Shown here in pieces: positions 1-6,428 of a stretch of DNA of 6,428 nucleotides. Origin of the DNA: Clostridia bacterium (lineage in GTDB: Bacteria > Bacillota_A > Clostridia > Christensenellales > Aristaeellaceae). The translations under genes were made by a program, and so were the position numbers. The notes beneath the pieces are model-generated. The model had not been told where the DNA came from, ran no database searches, and worked only from the letters and a program-made list of their open reading frames with translations. The DNA lies in NCBI GenBank assembly GCA_009783365.1, contig WRHG01000107.1, positions 1-6,428 of the forward strand, given 5' to 3'. Each line of letters begins with the position of its first letter. Position 1 is the stretch's first letter.

Positions 1-2023
1 CGCCGCTTACGGTAATGGGGTCGCCCTCCACCTGCACCCCGTTGTCCGGGTCGTCGCCGCGAAACGCGTACATCAGGGGGACAATCACGTCGCCGTCCTG
101 GATCTTTTGAATGACCCGGGAGGACATGCCGGTGCTGCCGACGCCGTCCCACGCGCCCCATACCGTAAATTTGCCGTCGTGATTCCCTTCATCCTCCGGG
201 TCGTCCCACTCCCAGACGACGCGAAGGTTCGTCCGCTCGCCGTTCAGCTTGATCGGGATGGAATAGATGATGTATTGGTCTGTGGATTGCGCGATCTCGA
301 AGGTCACATACTGCCCGTCCACGGAGGGCCATACGCCGCGGAAATTATCCGCCACATCGCCTGTTTCCCAGTTCACATCCAGATCGTTGTCGCTGCCGAG
401 ATAGCAGAAAACATTATCCTCCAGGTCGACATAAAGTGAGAAGAACACCTCCCGCACATGATCCAGCGTAGCGGGATCAATCGTCATGGTATAATACCCG
501 TCATCGTTGACGGACGGCTCCCCGCTGATACTGACCTCCAGCGCGCCTTGCCCGGCCGGAACGCCTGCGGATGATGCGCCGGCCTCCGTGATCAGCCGCT
601 CCTCCCCGTCATACTCGCCATACGCATCTTCGTCATATATATCTTCGTCATACTCGTATTCATCATACTCGTATTCATCATATGTATCTTCGTCATATGC
701 ATCTTCGTAATCATCGCCTTCATCATACTCGCCATCGTCATACCCGTCGTATGTTCCGCCGTCCGGCGACGGCTGTCCGGCCAGCGCCAAACCGGAACTG
801 TCATACGGGATGCCCCACAGACCGGTAATATACACGCCATACTCGTCCACGTCAAACGCCTCAATATAGTCATAAAGGTTTTGCGCCGATTGCCGGTCGG
901 AGGTATTCATCATCATCGGATAAAACACGGAGAGTCCGGTGGAGTTGGAACGGTATGGCCCGCATACGTTGTATACAACGGCGCTGTCCAGCGCTTCCAA
1001 CAAGGCGGCGCCGCCATCTATCAAAACATCGGCAATATTGTATGCCATGTGCCCAACGTCCACCAAGTTTGTATAACCTTCCCCTTCCGTTTGTCCGCCG
1101 TAACGCTCGGTGGACCGCACGCCGCGCATGATTGCGGCGTTGGTAGCCTGGTCGCTGAACGAGCCGGTCCTCATCGAAATGGCCATAGCCGTAAACCCCG
1201 CGTACAGCTCATTTGCCATCGAAAGATCAATCACGGAGAGCGTTGCCATGTCAGCGTCGCCGCTTTGTTCGCACTTGCGATAGTAGGTATCGCATACTGT
1301 GACGCCAAGTTCCGCCCCCGTCGCGCCCGGGTTTTCGCACAGATACGTATACCAGGAATAATAATCCCAGCCGCCGCCCGGCTCTACTTCTTCCGACGCG
1401 ATCAGATACCGCGCGTGGTCCCCCAAGATCGTGGCGATTTCAATGTTGGCCATCAGGCAGCAATCAAAGCCGACAAACTCCAGAAAGGGCTCGGAAGCCG
1501 GATTGATCGCGCAAAACGCGTTTTTCAGTTCCGCGAGGGAAAGCGAATCGCTGTCATACAGTTCATCGAATTCAACCCCGTCCATCGCTCCGCCGCCATG
1601 GTTCCAGAAGATGATTCCCATCTTTTCCGCCGTATTGTGCCGTACGGCCCATTGCAAAAAATCAAGAAGCGTGGCTTCATCGCCCATGCTTGTAAGCTCG
1701 CCCTCTTCCAACAGCACAATATCACCCTGCCGTGAGTCCACATGATAGCGCTGCATAACGGAAGCGTCTATATTGTCATTTTGCCATTGACGGGTTCCGC
1801 CCGTTTGAAAATAGACATTTACTTCCGGGTTGTAAGCGCCGACAGACAGCAGCTCTACCATATTGTCCGTAGCCATGCCCGCTTCCGTCTCCAGGTCGGT
1901 GCCGCATAAATAGATATAAACCGCCCAGGAATCGCCGCCGGTCGCTATGGCTGCGGGTCCTGAAGAAAGAAGCATAGCGGTTATCCATAAAACAAACAGA
2001 AAGCGAAATCCTTTTTTAATCAT
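1..2023 (-). CDS. Secreted clostripain-family (peptidase C11) cysteine protease, C-terminus cut by window edge
   Basis: The frame is open from ATG at 2023 through position 1, giving 674 residues without a stop; the 3' end lies outside the window. Residues 1-27 form a Sec signal peptide (MIKKGFRF, hydrophobic core, A-I-A before the likely cut), so the enzyme is exported. The mature protein opens with the C11 start WAVYIYLCGTDLE (from residue 33), then a QTGG stretch. The caspase-like dyad is visible: His142 in FWNHGGG and Cys189 in GFDCCLMA, 47 residues apart; Cys188 directly precedes it. C11 enzymes cleave after Arg or Lys, and several are calcium-dependent; specificity here is not shown. A catalytic region reaching about residue 415 is followed by a Tyr/Asp/Glu-rich repeat linker (about 422-474) and a separate C-terminal region of about 190 or more residues that looks beta-rich and that I do not recognise. 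The start is fixed by a GGGGAGGG ribosome site at 2031-2038. It lies 83 bases downstream of the LCP gene, same strand. Family call secure; substrate unknown. Confidence 0.92.
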   Translation of the reverse strand, partial: MIKKGFRFLFVLWITAMLLSSGPAAIATGGDSWAVYIYLCGTDLETEAGMATDNMVELLSVGAYNPEVNVYFQTGGTRQWQNDNIDASVMQRYHVDSRQGDIVLLEEGELTSMGDEATLLDFLQWAVRHNTAEKMGIIFWNHGGGAMDGVEFDELYDSDSLSLAELKNAFCAINPASEPFLEFVGFDCCLMANIEIATILGDHARYLIASEEVEPGGGWDYYSWYTYLCENPGATGAELGVTVCDTYYRKCEQSGDADMATLSVIDLSMANELYAGFTAMAISMRTGSFSDQATNAAIMRGVRSTERYGGQTEGEGYTNLVDVGHMAYNIADVLIDGGAALLEALDSAVVYNVCGPYRSNSTGLSVFYPMMMNTSDRQSAQNLYDYIEAFDVDEYGVYITGLWGIPYDSSGLALAGQPSPDGGTYDGYDDGEYDEGDDYEDAYDEDTYDEYEYDEYEYDEDIYDEDAYGEYDGEERLITEAGASSAGVPAGQGALEVSISGEPSVNDDGYYTMTIDPATLDHVREVFFSLYVDLEDNVFCYLGSDNDLDVNWETGDVADNFRGVWPSVDGQYVTFEIAQSTDQYIIYSIPIKLNGERTNLRVVWEWDDPEDEGNHDGKFTVWGAWDGVGSTGMSSRVIQKIQDGDVIVPLMYAFRGDDPDNGVQVEGDPITVSG
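616..705 (-). repeat. Six 15-bp in-frame tandem repeats encoding a Tyr/Asp/Glu-rich linker
   Basis: Six consecutive 15-bp units (616-630, 631-645, 646-660, 661-675, 676-690, 691-705) share the plus-strand pattern cgtcatactcgtatt with substitutions; 646-660 and 661-675 differ at one base. Because 15 is a multiple of three, the frame of the protease is kept. The peptide is a run of five-residue units such as YDEDA, YDEDT, YDEYE and YDEDI. Less regular acidic sequence extends the low-complexity stretch to about 602-760. It separates the catalytic part of the C11 protease from its C-terminal part and probably acts as a flexible, strongly negative linker. Unit number may vary between strains. Confidence 0.88.
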
Positions 2024-2106
2024 TCGTCGGCCCTCCCCATTCCTTTGTCACAATAAGCGCTCCCGCCGCAATGCGTTGCCAGGCGTCACATTCCCCTTTC
2101 GCCGTA

Positions 2107-3042
2107 TCAGTCGTCATCCACAACGTCAAAGGTTTGGCCAAGAAATTCGTCCAGAACTGCCCGGCTCATCTCAAAATCCACCTGACGGGTCATCATGCCC
2201 GCGTACAGAATGGCTTCCATGGCCTTGGGGGGCGGGATTTGGAGTCCCTCCGGGGTCACGCCTCTCAGCAGGAAAGCGCTGCCCATGGCTTCAATCATAT
2301 CCGCCAACGTCATGTTGGTAACGCAGGTATTCTTCCAGACAAAATCCATAAGGGCCGTAGCCTGCTCCAGGGAAATATCCGCGAATTGTTTCGTCAGGGT
2401 CGCCATCACGGTGCGCATTCGCCGGGTACGCCCCTCGTCGCCTTCGTTTCCCACCTTGCGGATGCGCATGTAAATCACCGCCGCGTGGCCGCCAAACAGG
2501 TACGTACCCGCCCTGGCCATGCTGGGCTTGGTGCTGTCCCGGCTTATGCGGTAACGGTTCAGGTAGGCCGCCTCCGCGTTTGTGACGGTGATGTGCACGC
2601 CGCCCATGGCCTCGATGATGGTTTGAACATTGTTCATATCAAAGAGGATATATTTATCCACCTTCACGCCAAAATGAGTGCTGATGGTGCGGCAAAGGGC
2701 TTCCGGCCCATAGTTCTTCGCCAGGTAGTTAATGCGGCCGATGGCTCCGTCCGGGCGCTGTACCAGCATTTCCCGGGTAAAGGTGGTAAACATAAGACGC
2801 CTGGCCCGGGTGTCCATGGTCACGAGGATAACCCCGTCCGTATTGCCCAGGTTCCGGGGATTGCCCCTCCAGTTGTCTACGCAGGCAAGCAGGTAGTGAC
2901 GCTGCCCCTCCCGGGGCGCCGGGAGAGCGTCATACTCCAAAGGGACAATCTCCCGTGGCTTCACCGCCGCCAGCGCCGCCAACGGCAAAGCCGCGCAAAG
3001 GCACAGCGCCGCCATTACCGCGCAAGAAAATCGCTTACGCAT
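2107..3042 (-). CDS. Secreted LytR-CpsA-Psr (LCP) family protein
   Basis: This 311-residue protein belongs to the LCP family, whose members transfer lipid-linked glycopolymers (teichoic acids, capsule, secondary wall polymers) onto peptidoglycan outside the membrane. Residues 1-26 are a signal peptide or N-terminal membrane anchor ending A-L-A-A. The LCP core runs from about 48 to 220: NTDGVILVTMD (67-77) matches the family's SDT-I-x-LV strand; FTREMLV (88-94) replaces the usual IPRD; YGPEALCRTI to AMGGVHITV (111-153) is the central helix-strand part; YMRIRK with GDEGRTRRM (191-209) gives the conserved RxR and DxxRxxR arginines that bind pyrophosphate. About 90 residues follow the core without a domain I recognise. 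The start is supported by an AAGGAG site (3048-3056 region) 7 bases upstream. It begins 49 bases after htpG ends. Family call is firm, though the sequence is divergent; substrate polymer and whether it is a full ligase are unknown. Confidence 0.88.
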   Translation of the reverse strand: MRKRFSCAVMAALCLCAALPLAALAAVKPREIVPLEYDALPAPREGQRHYLLACVDNWRGNPRNLGNTDGVILVTMDTRARRLMFTTFTREMLVQRPDGAIGRINYLAKNYGPEALCRTISTHFGVKVDKYILFDMNNVQTIIEAMGGVHITVTNAEAAYLNRYRISRDSTKPSMARAGTYLFGGHAAVIYMRIRKVGNEGDEGRTRRMRTVMATLTKQFADISLEQATALMDFVWKNTCVTNMTLADMIEAMGSAFLLRGVTPEGLQIPPPKAMEAILYAGMMTRQVDFEMSRAVLDEFLGQTFDVVDDD

Positions 3043-3091
3043 GAAACTTCTCCTTACGATCCGCGTGAAGGGTCCGAAGCGACAGCTCCGA

Positions 3092-5050
3092 TTATGAACA
3101 CATCATCTCCAGCAGCTTGTTGCTTCGAGCCAAGAAAGCCGTAACCTCTTCCTTTTCCAGAGGCCGGGTGCTCATGCGGGCCAGGTCGTAGAGCTGACTG
3201 ATCATCAGATCCCGCTTCTCGCCCTCGGGGGCGGCCAGAATACTTTGCACAACGGCGTTATCCCGGTTCAGCACCAGGGTATAGCGCTCGGGCATTTTAA
3301 AATCCTGCCCGTAGATCTTACTCATTTCACTGAACCGCCTACCCTGCTCGTCCTGGGTCAGCAGGGCGGAAATGGCCTGGTCAGTAAGGGTTTGCAGCTT
3401 CAGGTCCAGCTCCGTCTTGTCCAGGGCGGCCTTAAAAAGTTCCGTAAGCCTCTTTTCATCCGTTTCAACGGACTCGTCGGTTCCCGGACTCTGATCCTGG
3501 GTAAATGTGGCGGCGTCAGCGTCCACCCGAGCGAAGCTAAGCCCCTCCACGCCGGCTGAATACTCCATAAAACTGACAAAGTTAAGGTCAATCAGGGAGT
3601 CCAGTACCACCACGTCGATTCCTTTGGCGTCATAGAGAGCGATGGAGGCGGCCTGGCGGGCGGGCTCGTTGGTATAGATCACCTTCTTGCCCAGGGCGCC
3701 CTCATGGCGGCTGAGGTATTCCGCCAGGGTAAAAAAGTCACCCTTGGCGCTGACAAAGAGCAGGGTGTCCTTCACCTGATCGAAGAACTTTGCGTCGCGA
3801 AGGCAGCCGTATTTTACAAAGGGGTGAATATCTCCCCAATAACCCTGGTAGGTCTCCCGCTGGTCGTTGTAGAGGCTAACCAACCGGTCCGCCACCTTGC
3901 GTGTGATGTAGGCGGAGAGCTTTTTCACATAACCGTCGTTCTGCAAAAAACTGCGGCTTACGTTGAGGGGCAGGTCCGGGCAGTCGATTACTCCCTTTAG
4001 GAGCATCAAAAACTCCGGAATGACCTCCTTGATGTTATCCGCCACAAAGACCTGGCCGCTAAAGAGCTTGATCTCGCCCTCCCTGGTGCCAAAATCGTTG
4101 GTGAGCTTGGGAAAGTACAGAATACCCTTGAGGTTGAAGGGGTAGTCCACATTTAAGTGCACATAAAACAGCGGGTCCTCGAAGGCATGAAACAGCCGCT
4201 TGTAAAAGGACTTGTACTCTTCGTCGGTACAGTCCTTGGGGTTTTTAAGCCAGAGCGGCTCCTGGTCGTTGATACGCTCCGGGCCTTTCTCTTCCTTGGG
4301 TTCGGCCTCACCGGACTTTTCAGCGTCGGGTTTTTCAGGATCCGGATCTTCCTTGGCCGGCTTTCCTTTTGCGGACTTTCCCTTAGCGGGTTCTTTTTTT
4401 GCGGGTTCTTTTTCAGCGGGTTCTTTTTCAGCGGGCACTTCCTTCCGGACCGCCTGAAAATATACCGGAACCGCCATGAAGCAGCAGTACCGGCGAAGAA
4501 CCTCCCGCACCTTGTATTCCTTCAGAAATTCCGAATCCTCCCCGCCGATGTGCAGGATGATCTCGGTACCGCGCAGGGCGCGGCTCCCCTCGCTCATGGC
4601 AAAAGCCATGCCGTCCTCGCTGGTCCAACATACGGGAGACGCGCCCTCCGCCTCGCTGAGCGTTTGGATGGTCACCCGGTCGGCCACCATGAAGGCGGAA
4701 TAGAAACCCAGGCCGAAGTGGCCGATGATGCCGCCCTTCTCTTCACCCTCGTAGTTTTTAAGAAACTCCTCCGCTCCTGAAAAGGCCACCTGATTGATGA
4801 AGCGCTCCACCTCATCCGCCGTCATGCCGATGCCGTTGTCCGCGAAGCGGATCTCGCCGGCTTCCTCGTCCAGCGTGACGGAAACCGCATACTCCTCCTC
4901 CCGGCCGGGACGCGCCATCTTCTGCTTTACAATGGCGTCACAGCCGTTGGAGACCATCTCCCGGATGAAAATATCCTTATCGGAGTAGAGCCAACGCTTG
5001 ATGATGGGCATGATGTTTTCCGCGTGAACGGATATGCTGCCTTGCTGCAT
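3092..5050 (-). CDS. htpG: Molecular chaperone HtpG (bacterial Hsp90) with an inserted charged linker
   Basis: The 652-residue product is a cytosolic, ATP-dependent dimeric chaperone of the Hsp90 family. The N-terminal GHKL ATPase shows E31 and N35 in REMVSNGCDAI, DNGIGM (71-76), and the lid-side glycine motif GHFGLGFYSAF (110-120). The middle domain starts near 262 (EPLWLKNP) and carries the catalytic arginine R366 in LPLNVSRSFLQ; the C-terminal dimerisation region closes the protein. Between the N and middle domains is a roughly 60-residue Lys/Glu/Pro/Ala-rich linker (about 202-260), long for a bacterial HtpG. The frame extends upstream to an ATG at 5170, but that stretch covers the promoter at 5123-5151 and has no Hsp90 similarity; MQQGSISVHAENI at 5050 is the family's normal beginning and has an AGGAGGTG site 10 bases before it. 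It is the first gene of a probable htpG-LCP-protease unit. No CIRCE element is seen. Confidence 0.96.
   Translation of the reverse strand: MQQGSISVHAENIMPIIKRWLYSDKDIFIREMVSNGCDAIVKQKMARPGREEEYAVSVTLDEEAGEIRFADNGIGMTADEVERFINQVAFSGAEEFLKNYEGEEKGGIIGHFGLGFYSAFMVADRVTIQTLSEAEGASPVCWTSEDGMAFAMSEGSRALRGTEIILHIGGEDSEFLKEYKVREVLRRYCCFMAVPVYFQAVRKEVPAEKEPAEKEPAKKEPAKGKSAKGKPAKEDPDPEKPDAEKSGEAEPKEEKGPERINDQEPLWLKNPKDCTDEEYKSFYKRLFHAFEDPLFYVHLNVDYPFNLKGILYFPKLTNDFGTREGEIKLFSGQVFVADNIKEVIPEFLMLLKGVIDCPDLPLNVSRSFLQNDGYVKKLSAYITRKVADRLVSLYNDQRETYQGYWGDIHPFVKYGCLRDAKFFDQVKDTLLFVSAKGDFFTLAEYLSRHEGALGKKVIYTNEPARQAASIALYDAKGIDVVVLDSLIDLNFVSFMEYSAGVEGLSFARVDADAATFTQDQSPGTDESVETDEKRLTELFKAALDKTELDLKLQTLTDQAISALLTQDEQGRRFSEMSKIYGQDFKMPERYTLVLNRDNAVVQSILAAPEGEKRDLMISQLYDLARMSTRPLEKEEVTAFLARSNKLLEMMCS
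4349..4438 (-). repeat. Six 15-bp in-frame tandem repeats encoding the HtpG Lys/Glu/Pro/Ala linker
   Basis: Six 15-bp units read along the minus strand as VPAEK, EPAEK, EPAKK, EPAKG, KSAKG and KPAKE (residues 205-234 of HtpG). The first four are close at DNA level (plus-strand pattern agcgggttctttttc), the last two have drifted. A further non-periodic acidic stretch, DPDPEKPDAEKSG and on, continues to about residue 260. The insertion sits exactly at the junction of the N-terminal ATPase and the middle domain, where eukaryotic cytosolic Hsp90 has its charged linker. Confidence 0.88.
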
Positions 5051-5060
5051 GGATCCCTGG

Positions 5061-5068
5061 CACCTCCT
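5061..5068 (-). promoter_or_regulatory. Ribosome binding site that sets the htpG start
   Basis: Read on the minus strand this is AGGAGGTG, an almost full anti-Shine-Dalgarno match, 10 bases ahead of the ATG at 5050. It argues for this start over the in-frame ATG at 5170, which lies upstream of the promoter. Confidence 0.8.
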
Positions 5069-5122
5069 GATATGAGTTGGGCCGTCCTCTTTAAAAACCA
5101 AACGAGGGCAATTCCCGAATAC

Positions 5123-5151
5123 AGTATACCAAAGATTTATTGGAGAATCAA
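5123..5151 (-). promoter_or_regulatory. Sigma-A-type promoter for htpG and downstream genes
   Basis: On the minus strand a -35 box TTGATT (5146-5151) and a -10 box TATACT (5123-5128) are separated by exactly 17 bases. Initiation would be expected near 5116, leaving an untranslated leader of about 65 bases before the htpG ATG. No inverted repeat of the HrcA/CIRCE kind overlaps it, so housekeeping expression or another heat-shock control is likelier. Confidence 0.75.
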
Positions 5152-5175
5152 GAATCGAAGCTCCGGGCAAACCTG

Positions 5176-5204
5176 TTGCAAAGGGCCCGAAACTATGCTA
5201 TGAT
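5176..5204 (+). promoter_or_regulatory. Sigma-A-type promoter for the T-box leader and proS
   Basis: TTGCAA (-35, 5176-5181) and TATGAT (-10, 5199-5204) stand 17 bases apart. The expected start, near 5211, is just before the base of T-box Stem I, which is where a T-box transcript should begin. It is divergent from the htpG promoter, with only 24 bases between the two -35 boxes. Confidence 0.78.
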
Positions 5205-5210
5205 AAAATC

Positions 5211-5457
5211 ATCCCAGAGGAAGAAAAGCGTTCCCCGGGACCGCCGAAAAAGAGAAAGACCCCATGGCTGAAAGGGTTTTCGCGGGCCGGAACGCAGCCC
5301 GCTTCCATGCGTATCGGCCAATCCCCGACGGTCTGCCCCCGTTATCCGGCCCAAAAGTGAAAGCGCGTTCGCGCTTTAAGTCGGGTGGTACCGCGAAGGC
5401 TCCCTTCGTCCCAACGCACGGTCTTTGACCGCGGTGGGAGTGAAGCGGGTCTTTTTA
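5211..5457 (+). promoter_or_regulatory. T-box riboswitch (tRNA-Pro responsive) controlling proS
   Basis: All main T-box parts can be paired by eye. Stem I: GGAAG (5219-5223) with CTTCC (5302-5306), an internal loop, then GCGTTCC (5228-5234) with GGAACGC (5289-5295). The loop's 3' side, AGCCCG (5296-5301), is the specifier position and contains CCC (5298-5300) followed by a purine; CCC and the overlapping CCG both encode proline. A distal arm pairs AAAGACCC with GGGTTTT (about 5254-5280). GACGG/CCGTT (5327-5343) may be Stem II. Stem III is AAAGCGC-GTTC-GCGCTTT (5360-5377). The T-box sequence GGGTGGTACCGCG (5383-5395) forms the antiterminator: GGG (5383-5385) with CCC (5410-5412), a seven-base bulge TGGTACC, and GCGAAGG (5393-5399) with CCTTCGT (5403-5409). 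TGGT in the bulge suits an ACCA tRNA end. Uncharged tRNA-Pro would stabilise the antiterminator and allow proS transcription. Confidence 0.95.
5404..5457 (+). terminator. Intrinsic terminator of the T-box leader
   Basis: A long imperfect hairpin pairs CTTCGTCCCA (5404-5413) with TGGGAGTGAAG (5435-5445) and CGGTC with GACCG around a TTT loop, then CGGGTCTTTTTAT follows. Bases 5404-5412 are shared with the antiterminator, so the two structures exclude each other, as required for T-box control. Confidence 0.9.
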
Positions 5458-5475
5458 TCATAGAGGGGGAGATGA

Positions 5476-6428
<953 letters not shown>

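Noticed and set aside
616..705. CRISPR-like array
   Set aside because: Units are only 15 bp, have no spacers and keep the protein frame; they are coding tandem repeats.
507..710. Plus-strand Ser/Tyr-rich frame
   Set aside because: It is the complement of the Tyr/Asp/Glu repeat; the repetitive look comes from the 15-bp array, not from a gene.
881..1735. Plus-strand reading frame of 284 codons
   Set aside because: Antisense to the C11 protease region that carries the catalytic His and Cys motifs; no recognisable domain.
2064..2085. Hairpin between the LCP and protease genes (CGCC-GCAA with TTGC-GGCG, two-base bulge) as a terminator
   Set aside because: On the minus strand no T-run follows it, so it does not qualify as an intrinsic terminator; it could be an RNA-processing or chance structure.
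2071..3144. Long plus-strand reading frame of 357 codons
   Set aside because: It is antisense to the LCP gene, which has signal peptide, family motifs and a ribosome site; the plus-strand product resembles no protein family and reflects GC-rich codon bias.
4157..4780. Plus-strand frame with Phe/Leu/Gly-rich, membrane-like sequence
   Set aside because: Antisense to htpG; the hydrophobic run is simply the complement of the Lys/Glu repeat codons.
5051..5170. Upstream in-frame extension of htpG to an ATG at 5170
   Set aside because: It would place the start upstream of the promoter at 5123-5151, adds 40 residues with no Hsp90 similarity, and the strong ribosome site sits before 5050.
5051..5210. 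CIRCE or other heat-shock operator before htpG
   Set aside because: No TTAGCACTC-N9-GAGTGCTAA-like inverted repeat is present.
5472..5474. ATG at 5472 as the proS start
   Set aside because: It is out of frame with the conserved ProS sequence and abuts the ribosome site; ATG at 5479 is in frame and well spaced.

Overview
The window reads as chromosomal DNA of a fairly GC-rich Gram-positive bacterium, most likely a member of the Bacillota, class Clostridia. The grounds are a T-box riboswitch in front of an aminoacyl-tRNA synthetase gene, a clostripain-type (C11) secreted protease, a LytR-CpsA-Psr protein, strong AGGAGG-like ribosome binding sites and sigma-A-type promoters. This placement is an inference; no rRNA or other formal marker is present.

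Layout. A divergent regulatory region of about 430 bases (5051-5478) separates two transcription units. To its left, on the minus strand, lie three genes in a row: htpG (Hsp90 chaperone, 5050 to 3092), a secreted LytR-CpsA-Psr (LCP) protein (3042 to 2107) and a secreted clostripain-family cysteine peptidase (2023 to beyond position 1, so its C-terminus is missing). The gaps are 49 and 83 bases, no convincing terminator is seen between the genes, and a good promoter stands only before htpG, so they may be co-transcribed. To the right, on the plus strand, proS (prolyl-tRNA synthetase, archaeal/eukaryotic-like type) starts at 5479 and runs off the right end. Its leader is a complete T-box riboswitch with promoter, specifier loop carrying a proline codon, Stem III, antiterminator with the conserved T-box sequence, and intrinsic terminator.

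How it works together. proS is expected to be switched on when uncharged tRNA-Pro accumulates. The htpG unit combines a cytosolic chaperone with two exported envelope proteins; the functional link is unproven. The most unusual feature is that two genes of this unit carry low-complexity linkers built from 15-bp in-frame tandem repeats, six units each: a Lys/Glu/Pro/Ala-rich linker inside HtpG and a Tyr/Asp/Glu-rich linker inside the protease. I found no mobile element, CRISPR array, tRNA or rRNA, and no clear sign of an entirely new system.
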